DNA from: Hydra vulgaris
Lineage: Eukaryota > Cnidaria > Hydrozoa > Anthoathecata > Hydridae
Length of the DNA stretch: 64,000 bases
Direction: 5' to 3'
Assembly: GCF_038396675.1 (NCBI RefSeq)
Contig: NC_088922.1
Span: 9,661,001-9,725,000 of the forward strand
Positions 38,161-49,229 of the stretch are shown piece after piece (position 1 is the stretch's first letter; every line of letters starts with the position of its first letter). The position numbers and the translations under genes were made by a program. The notes beneath the pieces were generated by a model that worked only from the letters and a program-made list of their open reading frames with translations, was not told the origin of the DNA and searched no databases.

Positions 38161-40195
38161 TGGAAACAAAATTCTTATTTTTTCTTACGTTCGTAGCTGT
38201 AAATTTAACATCTTTTAAATTTAATTGAGCTGCTGTTTCTGCTTTAATAGCTAAAAGGCATACCACAGAAAAACAATCTTGCGCTTAAATGTGGTTGTCA
38301 TTATACCGGTGAATGATCAACTTATATTACAATATGCTATTGTGGACACGGTTAAAACGCGGAAATGTGGAAATTTTCAACGTGTAAAAAACGGGAATTT
38401 TCTCCTAACTTTACCCCAATTGCTGCTTCTTCCCAAACCCTAAATTGATCCTATGCATTTTTCACTTAAATCTGTCATCGTTTGTTGTCATTTGTGGATC
38501 TTATATTTTTGTATGCATGCATACAGAAGTTGATCCATGACTCAGTGGTAAAAGGTACTGTTATGAGGTTTGCGGAGCATAAGGAGCGGGTATCCCCTCG
38601 CGACTTATGGTGTTGGTGGAGATTGGGGTGGTGAGAGTTGCCCCCATAAATATATTTGTAAGTGCAGTTACAAAATAATCATAAACAATTGTGGTACTTT
38701 TTAATATAAAACATTATGTCTTCATAATAATATCAAACAGCATATTTTTTATATAAAACATTATATGTGTTCTCAAGCATGACTCTTGCATAGGTATTTT
38801 GTACATGACCATTCTAAAACAACTTGCATTGTTTTTCCAATTATTTTAATGTGCATAAAAACTGCGTATTATATGAGAAGGCATAAATTATAAAATAGGT
38901 TTATTAATATTGGCTGATTACAAATTAATAAATACCAGTTTACAAGTTAATTAACACTATTTGACTACATTCTACAAGTTCATAAACACAGTAGACTACG
39001 TCAGTATTAATATCTGGGTAAATCTACATAAAAGCAAGGCTGTTAAGGCAATCATCAACTATAGAAGAGTGATTTTAAAAGCTGGATTGATTGATTGCTA
39101 CAGTTATACCTCATTTAGATACGGCAATTCACCATAATAACAATATTGCAAATTTCTTATTTCCCACAAAGCAAGGTAAGTTGTAAAATATTTCTAATTT
39201 TGTAAAATATTTTTAAAAAATTTTGTAAAATATTTACGCACTGAAAATGATGACTCTGATCTGAAATGTTTAATTGCACTCATTTTGACTTCACTTCATT
39301 TTAAAAATTCGCCCCGATTTTTAACAGTGACTGATCAGTCAATAAAATTGTAAAAATCATTGACACAAGTTAAATAAATTTTAAGTGTTGGCAACTGTTT
39401 CATTTGACAAATGTCATGAGTACTACTATCCAAAGTTGAAGGAGTTATAACATTATGAAATGAGTTTTTTTATAACATTTTGTAACCTCTGTTACAGAAG
39501 AAGTCTTTTTAACGGACTTTCTGCTTAACCGTGACAACTTTTACTTTTCCTCTTGTTTTAACTATGTTATTTTTCTTAACAAATCTTAAATTTCAAAATC
39601 TTTTTCAACTAAAATGACAACCACAGAAAAATAATTGATTTGAACAAGAGATTTTTGTTCATGACAACAGTTGTTATGGTAACATAAAAAACGGGATCTA
39701 GGAGTCATGGAAATTTTAAATGCTTCACCCAAATCAATCTATTTGACCCTTAAACTATCGTGATAAAACTTTAAGATGTTCTGAAAAAGATAACTAAGAT
39801 ATCATTTTTCAAAGATAAAAACCAAAATTGGTTTAATTCAGCTGACAAAATTTTTTTTTTGATCATTATATTTTGCAGTTGAAGAAATTTTACAACCTAC
39901 AAAAGTTTAAAAATAAAATTAATGGTAGGAGTAAGAAGAAGACATTATATTTGTCTTATCGCCGAGCTCCGTGTTACAATATAGGGTAAAGTTTGGTAGC
40001 CCTAGACACTTTAGGAAAAAATAGATTTTACCCTTGTACTAACAGAAAACAAAGTGTCAAAAGACTTTTATAAAAGTATAAACATTTATCTATCAAATTA
40101 GAAACAAAAAATAATTATTGTGTACCTAAATAATATACAAAACATAGAAGAAAAAATGTTAGAAAAAAAAGGTATGTTTTAAAATTGGAGGGTAG
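38161..40195. other. AT-rich stretch without recognised genes
   Basis: A tRNA-like fragment near 38530-38610 (GACTCAGTGGTAAAAGGT, then GCGGGTATCCCCTCGCG) is too weak to call. GTAAAATATTT is repeated three times near 39183-39235. Confidence 0.4.
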
Positions 40196-40845
40196 CCCGG
40201 ACGCATATTTTGAAACCCTATACAGGGTCAGAATAGGCAGAAATATGAGCAATCTGATTCGCCGATTTTGAAAGAGAGGCAAGTGCGCCTTAGCTGAAAA
40301 ATATATTTTTAATCTAAACAGATTATTGAAATAAATTTCATAGTAATGATAAACTAAGTTTCTTAATACAAGTTTTGTGTTACTATCAACACAGGAAATT
40401 AATTTTATTTTAGCACTCTTCAGAGTAATTAAAATGTATCAAAATCTATTTGTACAAGAGAATTTTCACTCGTAAAAATCTCAAAATTTCAATAAAGTTT
40501 ATCTTGGTAATGGAGGTTTTATCTGTTGTTAATTTAAAGAAATGGAAAAAAAAAATATGTGTTGAAGTAAATTCGAAAAGATCTATAAAAGTATTTCTCA
40601 TAAAACATGTTCTTGGCTTTGAAGCATACTCAAATACAAAGTTTATATACAGATGTACGAGACTACTTGTGAAGTACTTTTGCATATAAAATTTTACCAG
40701 ACTACAGGTGAAGAACTTTATTTATAAGTTGATTTATATGTTAATTATAAAGAGTCGAACATTAGAGTTTTTAAATAAAGAAAATTTGTACTTATTGCAA
40801 AACTAGCTTACATGTTCCATGACAATATATGAGCTCTGAGGAGAT

Positions 40846-40989
40846 TTTGTTTTTATGTTTTGTTTTAACCATAGTTTTAATTAAAACTATGGTTGAAACA
40901 AAACATAAAAACAAAGAGTTATGTAATAAAAAAAATGTATCAGTCTCCTTAATTAAGGAGACTGGTATATTTTTTTATTACATAACTCT
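40846..40989. repeat. Two adjacent palindromes with essentially no loop
   Basis: The first has 35-bp arms (40846-40880 / 40881-40915) with one mismatch. The second has arms of about 37 bp (40915-40952 / 40953-40989) with a few differences. Both are centred on TTAATTAA-type sequence. Confidence 0.9.
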
Positions 40990-41267
40990 AATAAAACATC
41001 GTCTTAAACCATTTTTAAAAATAATTTTTAAAAATTTTGGCAGGCGGCATTAACTTATATAAAAAATATTATTTGAAAATTTAACAAAAGAAGTGAAATT
41101 TATGTTTGTCTACTGAACAGTAATTTTTTGTACAGTTACATATAAACACTGACATTAAAAGCAAGAAAAAGTATTGAAGTCAAATAAGTTAACCAAATAA
41201 AAGTGGATGATGGCAAATAATTGTAGCAATTTTTGTATTGTAATACTTAAAAAAAAAGATTTAAAAA

Positions 41268-41345
41268 AACCAAACTAAGTGGTTAAAACCAAACTAAGTG
41301 GTTAAAACCAAACTAAGTGGTTAAAACCAAACTAAGTGGTTAAAA
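41268..41345. repeat. 19-bp tandem repeat, four copies
   Basis: Unit GTGGTTAAAACCAAACTAA, near-identical copies. Confidence 0.9.
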
Positions 41346-42444
41346 TCAAACGTTATAATGAAAAAAGAGTAATAAAAAAATACAATAAAATTATCAAAAA
41401 AAAAAGAACAAAATAAGTTGCTATGAATGTTTTTGTTATTATAAAATGTATTTTGTATATATAAACTCTTGAAATATTTAACTTGAATTTGCATGTGTGC
41501 AATTTAGCAAGATTTCTAATTGTGTTTCTGGTCAAATGTAATGTTCTATAATGTTCATGTTTTATAAAGCATGCTCGATACAAAGTTTATATGCAGTTGC
41601 ACCAGACTACTGGTAAAGTACTTAAAATATAATTTTTTTCTTCTTCAGGAGTATATAATGTAAAATAAATTGATAGCATAATAAATATAAAATTTATCAA
41701 ACTTTGTTGCTTTATTTGATATTATTTACCATCAGTTGCTATTAAAGGGTAAACATTTTTTACCAATTATAGAATACAATAACCAATATTTTGTTCAGGT
41801 TTAAAGCTTTATATCGACAAACATGTGCTTTATGTATATATTGACTTTTGAAATTGAGATAAACAACAACATGAACTTGTATGTTTGCAATTTTTCTACT
41901 TTTTTCTACTTTTTTACACTTAGTTCTTTATAAAGGTGTGGTAAGTTAAGAGTTATTTTTGACTAATACTCTTATTCAAATTGCAATTAGTTATATGGTT
42001 ATAATTTTAATATTTTTACAACTGTTTCATTTATTTTGTTTATTATTGTAATCAATATTTTATAAAACTTTAAGAAAAGAAAATAATCTTGTATAATTTT
42101 TTGCACCGTTCTTACTACTTACGTTCGTACTTTTTTTTGTTCTTTTTTCTAAATTAAATTGCCCTTTTAAATAAAAAGTTACGAATTAAAAATGGAAATG
42201 GTGAGCTATGTGGTTAAATGAAATATCAAATCTTTTCTAAATTCAAAAAAATCTAAAGCGAGTTTTTTTTTGTTATTATTTGGCAATTACTCAATTTCAC
42301 TTTTATTAATCAATACGTTTTTTGACATTTGTATTTGATTCAAACTTACGCGCAAAAGCCTCTCTTTCAAAATCAGCGAATCAGATTGCGCATATCTCTG
42401 CCTATTCTGAACCTGTATAGGATTTCAAAATATGCGCCCCGGAC

Positions 42445-43379
42445 ACATAGTTTTACCTTTTTTTTTATCAGTGTGACACAAATATAATACATAATTATTT
42501 AGCATTGAACTATTCTAAACACAATTTAAAAAAAACTCGCCTATAAAAATTGCCTCTGATATGTAAGGAATGGGAATGAAAATGCCATTATTTAGAAATA
42601 TAAACATTAGCTTTTTACTAATTAAAATAAATACTTTAAAAACACTTTTTTCAAATCTAAGATCTTTTTATCGGAATTAAATGAATTAATATTATAGGTT
42701 TGTATATTATATTAAATGTATGTATATTATATTAATATTTATATAAAAAAGTTGCTCATTTTTAATATGTAAACAGAAGTTGTCCGGAACCACCCTTGAA
42801 ACATACCTCATTCACAAATACTAGTTTTAAAACCAGTGAATTAAAGTATTAAACGAGTTTTTTTTTTCTTAAATAATATTGTAAATAAAAATGTATCCTT
42901 AAACGATAAAAAATTATTGTTTACATAAAATTTAGGTTGATTAATATGTGAATCAAATACATCGCTCGTCTGGTGGTGGGACTTCTGGAGATTAAATTAC
43001 TTATATTATTTTTTAGTTGATGTAGTTTTTTAAAAGTTTTTAGTGTTATTTTATTCATCTATTTTAAAAGAAACATTTAAAACAAGATAAATCAAAATCT
43101 GTGTGTATTAAACCCCACTTGATTTAATTTTAAACTTATTAAGTGAAATATTCTTCTCGGCAACAATTATTGGAAAACTTTTTCAAAAAATGGCTCGCGA
43201 TTCTGGATTGAATAAGAACTCAGTTTTGAATAAGATTTTGGTACAACAAAATTGTTTATGGAAAATCTTGTAGAATACTTATGGTGTATTTCTTCAAAAT
43301 AAGTTTTAAACTTTTTTAGAGACAATCTGTTTTATATTTGAACTGTAAAAACTAGATGGATGTTAAAATTTAAGAATAT
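42445..43379. other. AT-rich stretch without recognised features
   Basis: No coding sequence or repeat structure that I can support. Confidence 0.4.
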
Positions 43380-44089
43380 TTAAGGCACCAAGTCACGTAA
43401 AAGAGGTTTACAAGGAACAGCTGTACCAGCTCCAAATACAATGCAAACAGCATGTTTTTGCTTGCTGCACAGTTTTCTTAACTTAGCGTGATTAGTACTT
43501 GTCCATTCGATATTACGGTAAGTTAAATAACTATGTATAAAAGAAGAATATACATATTTTAAGGACCTAAATTTTAAAGAGCTCCTAGATCATGCCGATA
43601 TTTTTGAGATTTTTTTTTAATGGAGTTTCTATGTTGTTTCAATGATAGATTTTTATTAAAATTTCCTCCTGAAAAAACTGACATCAAAAGTTTGCCTTTA
43701 ATGTCAGTTTTATTAAATTGGAGATGGGTAGAATAAGAGGTGTTTCTTTTGATTTGCCTGATGTGTGGAAAAGGAAAAGCTTTGTTTTTTGAACATTCGA
43801 AGACAATTTGTTGCACATAAACCACTCATTTACTTTATTTGGTTCTTTATTGACTACTTTAAAAAGTGTTTCAATATTTTTATGAGAATAAAAAAGATTA
43901 GAGTCATCTGCAAATAAAATAAAATTTAATAAGTTTGATGATGAAGATAAATAATTAAGGTATATAAAAAAGTAAAGGTTCAAATATAGAAGCCTGTGGA
44001 ACTCCACAAGTTATAGCATTTTTGCTTCCTTCTATATCTTCATATTGTATGTATTGTTTTCTGTTCGACAAGTAATTTTCAAACCAGTG

Positions 44090-44128
44090 CACAGTGAGCC
44101 AGATTTCACTTTTAATGGAAAAAATTCA
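44090..44128 (+). promoter_or_regulatory. Left terminal signal resembling an RSS (heptamer-23-nonamer)
   Basis: CACAGTG at 44090-44096 is the canonical V(D)J heptamer. A 23-bp spacer (44097-44119) is followed by AAAAATTCA (44120-44128), an A-rich block where the nonamer would be. Confidence 0.7.
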
Positions 44129-44542
44129 TAACTAATTTAATTTTTTTTTTATTTCGTTACTATGGATACCTTTATTTTGCTTAGCAACAACCTATTTTTG
44201 ATATTTGCATATATTTTATGAGTGCTTTATTTACAATATTTGGCATGAATACTTTATTTACAATATTTAGCATGAATACAATATTTGGCATGAATATGAG
44301 ATAACGCTTCTTACAAAAGTGATAACTTTTTTATTTAGTTGCTATGGATACTTATACTGCTTAGTAACCCAATTTCCTTAGTTACAAAGGGCTAAATTAA
44401 TTTTTGAATAAATTTTATCGGATTTTTGACCCACCTATATTGAATAACAATTAAGCATTCAGGTAAATAATGTTTTAGCAATAATAAAAACAAAAAATAA
44501 TGCAAGAAAACATTTTCAATTTTAAATTATATCAAAAGTTTA

Positions 44543-46313
44543 TTAAACATTAATATCGTTTGAAGATTGTTTAAGTAATTGTAAAACATCTGAAGAAAAT
44601 CTTTTATGATTTGTTCGGTGTGATATTGATTTACGCAGTGATGAAATGACAGGATCACTGGAAACTAGAAGTATATTGATCAGATCAGTATTTGTTGCTC
44701 TTCTGAATGTTTTTTGGATGAAATTTTTGCGATAAGATTTGAAGTCTTTTCTACCCTATTGAGCTTCTTCTGACATAAGTGCGATGGGTAATGTAAGACT
44801 TTTAACTATGTCATGTCTATGTATCAATACTTTGTACACAGATTCAGCCATGTAATACCATGGATAAAGAGACATATATAGTCTAACAGTGTCAAAACAA
44901 TAACCCTTGAATTTTAGGCAGTCTATTTCATATCCTAAAGAGAGTGTTATCAAGATAATGTAAAATCTGAATATAAGGTTTTAGTCAATACCCAGAACTT
45001 CAGCTGTTTGTTCATATGCTGCAAAAGCACGCCTTGAAGTATTGCCATTGTTGCATTTTCCAGAACCACCACTTTTAGGAAAATTAACAATAAGTTCCAT
45101 TTTGTTCATAAAATCAGTCTGAATCTTTTGTTTAACTACAGATGCATTTTCTTTGCGTTCTTTAAATCTTGCTGGCCACTTCCTTGTTTTTTTTTTTTAT
45201 ATGCAATGTGCAAAATCATCTCAAAAAATTGAGTCCATAAATGGAGACTGAAAAGACCATATTAAAACTTTCTGTTAATATAATCTATATTAAAGATATC
45301 AAGACTATTCATATTTTTTGGAGAGACACCACATACTGAACAGTATTGGTGTGAGTTAGTTTTTTCAGATAATATCGTTTGAACCTTCCATCAATCATTG
45401 TAAGTTCAATAATAGAGTTCACTTCAATAGAAGATCCGCAAACCTCTTATAAATCATAGCCAAGCTTTCTATTTCACTTTTAATCTACTGATCTTCGATC
45501 ACAGATTCCTTGGATTCCGTTTTGAATGCAAATGTTATCTACAATAGGCTATGGATAGCACCTTTTGATTTCTCCAAATAGGTACCTTTTCGTTGCTGTT
45601 GTTAAATCCAGTCAAATGCAATGGGACTAGACAAGTAATAAACAATGATTCTTTACGTTTTAAATCTCTGTTCATGTCAGGTTCTGATAAAACTTGTTTA
45701 TAAATGCTTTGGTCAGTAGCACCATTAAAACTAGCCTCAGATCAATATCAAGTGCCTCAGAACAGGTTTCTGAACTGCACAGATTCTTTTCAAAGTATGA
45801 GTCATCAAATCTTTTAAAGGAATTGAAACTGAATAGTCCTCCACAACTTTATCTGCAGGATAGCATTGTAATTGACATGGCATTATTGTAAGCGGGTTAG
45901 ATGTTATATTCTTTCTCCAAGGATCCACTTCTAATCCTTTGGTAAGAAGCTTTTGTCAGACTGGCATCAATTATTAAAGCCAGTGCTTCGCCTGCTGAGT
46001 AATTACTTGCATTATCTGTATTTGAAATATTTAAAACGTTCTTGGCAGCAATAACGATAGATTCATCTCTTAATTTTTTACTAGCAGCAAAAAATAATAT
46101 ATTGGATGAATGAGATTCAAGTAAGCCAGATACACGCCATTTTTTAGTTTTATTAGAACTATCATCAAATGTAACTGGTTTCTGACCACGTCTACTTGCA
46201 ATTGGTTTGTTGTCTTTTTTTCTAATAATTAAATATTCATTAAGCCAATTCACAAACTTCTTTTCAAAGTTTTTGACAGTATAGTTTGCAGATTTCCACT
46301 TTATTTTATTCAA
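44543..46313 (-). pseudogene. Decayed Transib/RAG1-like transposase
   Basis: Minus-strand pieces in order. 46313-45897: MNKIKWKSANYTVKNFEKKF to GEALALIIDASLTKASYQRI. 45928-45737: MPCQLQCYPADKVVEDYSVS, IPLKDLMTHTLKRI. Then FNGATDQSIYKQ (about 45715), where my recollection of the family has FDG, so the first catalytic Asp is probably lost. ITCLVPLHLTGFNNS follows. ELTMIDGRF (about 45395) keeps the second Asp, then after a frameshift HQYCSVCGVSPKN (a CxxC as in the RAG1 zinc region). FPKSGGSGKCNNGNTSRRAF (about 45070) parallels RAG1 NGNFARK. YPWYYMAESVYKVLIHRHDI and LPIALMSEEAQ (44756) hold the final Glu region. The end is VSSDPVISSLRKS to a TAA at 44543-44545. Several frameshifts and stops; inactive. 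Alignment to RAG1 is by eye. Confidence 0.78.
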
Positions 46314-46877
46314 TAAAGAAATCGTTGAACAGCATGCCTAAAATTGAAGTCTTTAAATTCAGCAATTTTTGGCTGAATAAATTTTAATATATCTTCGGTA
46401 ATATTTTAAAAAAAAATCTGAATGGCGATTTATAGGGAACGAACAATCAATGGAAACTCGATTGAGGCATCATATAGCTTAAATAAATATAAGACAGCAC
46501 ATGGCAAATTGTGACAATTATTAGTTATAGTGTAGCAAAAAATAAATTTCTTAAAGGTTGTTTTTTTTAACTGCGATTTTCAAAGTATAACTGAGATAAC
46601 ATGCTATGACAAATTGATTTCACACAATTGTTTTTCTAATCTCTAAATACTCTAAAATAACATGTACTAATTTTTTGTTTTAAAAACGTAGATGTAATTG
46701 AATATCACACAACGCTGATGTCACCGTAATTGTTTATAATTTTTTATTTTTTTAGTTTCAATATTCAAATGCTCAGAGCCCTGGTAACTAAGGGATTTAG
46801 TATAAATAAATTATTCATAAATTTCTCTTAATATATACAGATACTAAAATTAATTAAGTTTTCAAGATTAGACAACT

Positions 46878-46916
46878 AGATTTTTTCCCATTTTGTCTAC
46901 CTACTGGCCCACTGTG
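46878..46916 (-). promoter_or_regulatory. Right terminal signal resembling an RSS (heptamer-23-nonamer)
   Basis: Read on the minus strand: CACAGTG (46916-46910), a 23-bp spacer (46909-46887), then AAAAAATCT (46886-46878). Spacing is identical to the left end. Confidence 0.7.
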
Positions 46917-48254
46917 CAGTGCAAGTTTAAATCTTTTATTCCTTAATGTTCTATTTCTTAAATTAGAATGGAACGATATATGGTGTCAAAAGCTTTGGAC
47001 AGATCAATGAAAACTCCCTAATGTTAAACAGTCTTCTTTAAAGACATTAGATGTTTTACTAATTCTACTGAAAAAAAACCTGCTTACTATACAATATATC
47101 ATTTTTAATTAAATAATTAACAGTCTATTGTGCATTTTACGTCCAAGTAAATTAAAAAAACACGATAATACAGAAATAGACCAGTAATTTGAATGGGCTG
47201 ACTCATCTCCAGCCTTAAGAATTGGAGTAACTCGAGCAGTTTTTAAATTATCCGTAACTATACCTGATTTAAAAGATAGGTTGAAAATATGAAATAAGAA
47301 TGGTTCAATTATATGATAGACTAATAATTTGTTAATTAAAATTATTTTAATATATTGACACTAACTTTATCTGATCCTGCACTTTTGTTATTTTTAGACT
47401 TTATAAAGCAGATCGCAACTCAATTGTCTAGCTTTGATTCTTTCATTTTTTTATTAGAAGTTTTTAGATAGGAATCAAATGTTAGTGAAGTTGGAGGAAT
47501 ATTTTGCGCAAATTAGAGCTAACACTTACAAAAAACTGTTCGACTTCTTCACAAAAAATTTGCAGCTGTTAGCGCTTAATCACAAACTAAATTACCGTAA
47601 AATAAAGTTTTTTTGGCAAAACGTTTTTTAGTGATTTTGAATTTGTATAAAACGTTTTTAGAGTTAATGCTTTATTGTATTGTCTACAATCTTGTGATAG
47701 AAAAAGTTCATAAGCATTGTTAGCATCGTGAGATTGAAGAATCAGCTCCCAATCAACGCAGTTGATTTGAAGGTTGCAATATTGTTGTGTGGAGTTTCCA
47801 TTGATCTGTTGTTTAAATTAAATATGTTTTGAGGGAGTATTATTAGGTATTATGTTAATTGTAATAAGAAATGTTAGAAGATGATTAGACGAATCAGTTT
47901 TTATTATACCTGTACTAAAGCAATTTTTATTTATAATTATATTATATTTATTTTTTAAAGCAAAAATTATTAGTAATTATGCTATCGAGTAGAGTAGAAG
48001 AACATTTTGTGGTTTGGTTAATGTTCGAATGAGATTATTTTGTAATAGATTCAGTTCATGACAAAGTAAACATGCTTTTGAGTTTTATTAACTTGGGTTA
48101 AAAAGTGTGTATGCAAGTTTTAAATTTTTTTAAATTAGCTGCTAGTTCTCTATAAACAGCATTAACAAGTATGTTTTTAGATTTTTGGGTAATAATTTGA
48201 ATGCGCAATGACTCGCAATCTCGGTGTTAATTTTCGTTAACACCGAGGTCATTA

Positions 48255-49229
48255 GGGTAGATTAGGGTAATATGAGCACGTTGGTAATATAAGCATACTT
48301 AAAGGTTTCTTAGATGTAAGCAGTTAAGTTTAAGTTGCTTGGTATTTGTTGAACCAACTTTATGTGGCAATTACAGTAATCAGTACAATTAGCGTAAATT
48401 TATATGCAGTAATTAGCGGCTATCATCTAATTAAAACGCTGTTAAAAATTTTACGTTGATAAAATAATATCATCACCCATAAACAAATTTGTGGTGCTAA
48501 AATAATAAAATTAATTTTTTTATAAAAAAAAAATGTTAGCTAAAAATCCAATCCATTTTTGTTTGAAAAACCATGCATAGAAACATTTAGTTTTGACTTT
48601 ATTAAAAGATGCCATTTTTGTGTAATATGAGCATGCTCATTAAAAAAAAAGATAAAAAATTTTAATATTTTAATAATACTAAATAATTTTTCTGTAATTT
48701 AAATTCAAAAATTCTGAATTTTTATCGTTCAAAGGTTTGAGTTAATAAAATTGAAAAAATAACAAACAAATTTTTTTGTTGTTGTTGTTGCGGAAAACAT
48801 AGTAGTACTTTTTCAATAAAAAGTGGTTCAAAACTTAATCTTTTAATGATAAGTTTTGTTAATAATTAATCATTATATTCCAAAAATTGGTTCTTATTGT
48901 CAGGTTGGTATTTTTTTACTTAATGTTATTTTTTCGAGCTAATTTAAAGTGCTCATGTTTACCAAGTGGTCTTGGTAATGTGAGCATTTTTCCTACTTTT
49001 TAAAACCTCGTGTTCTTACGTGTTTGTAAGAAACAATTTCGAGTGCCCAAATATCTACGTAGATCATGAATCCTTATTCATGATCCACATAGATATTTGG
49101 GCACTCGAAATTTTTTCTTTCAAGTTATTCTTAAAAATTGTTTATTCGCAAAAGTTTTGGAACCAGCATAATTATTTTAGAAAATATTCCAATTTTCGCC
49201 TAAGGTGCTCATATTACCCTAATCTACCC
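48255..49229. mobile_element. Non-autonomous element inserted in the LINE endonuclease
   Basis: The inverted ends GGGTAGATTAGGGTAATATG (48255) and CATATTACCCTAATCTACCC (to 49229) are perfect for about 25 bp including GAGCAC. The interior of about 0.97 kb is AT-rich without a gene; the motif of no/with-TATGAGCA type recurs internally (near 48630 and 48980). It separates SINFISRGVD from the next LINE segment. The target duplication is unclear. Confidence 0.7.
49035..49112. repeat. Palindrome, 36-bp arms, 6-bp loop
   Basis: Arms 49035-49070 and 49077-49112 with two mismatches. It lies inside the element at 48255-49229. A short chance open frame crosses it. Confidence 0.9.

Larger units (their letters stand above)
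40203..42437. mobile_element. Non-autonomous element with about 90-bp terminal inverted repeats
   Basis: The left end (40203-40291) starts GCATATTTTGAAACCCTATA and matches, inverted, the right end (about 42350-42437; TATAGGATTTCAAAATATGC) with about 10% difference. The 7-mer CCCGGAC lies immediately outside both ends (40196-40202 and 42438-42444), a likely target duplication. The 2.2-kb interior has no transposase. It contains stacked palindromes (40846-40989), an 18-19-bp tandem repeat (41268-41345) and a repeated block containing ATACAAAGTTTATAT (about 40635 and 41578). The superfamily is unknown. Confidence 0.75.
44090..46916 (-). mobile_element. Transib / RAG1-type DNA transposon
   Basis: The element is 2,827 bp. 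Its ends are inverted: CACAGTGAGCCAG at 44090 and, on the other strand, CACAGTGGGCCAG ending at 46916. The 5-mer CAGTG flanks both sides (44085-44089 and 46917-46921), a 5-bp target duplication. CACAGTG ends and 5-bp duplications are the known hallmarks of Transib elements and of RAG-mediated transposition. It interrupts the reverse transcriptase of a LINE, which restores cleanly when the element is removed. It carries one decayed transposase on the minus strand. Confidence 0.85.

Noticed and set aside
38530-38610. Third tRNA-like sequence
   Set aside because: Only a loose A-box resemblance; no convincing B box or arms.
43574-43825. Minus-strand 83-codon frame
   Set aside because: An alternative frame over the LINE reverse transcriptase; the RT motifs lie in the neighbouring frame.
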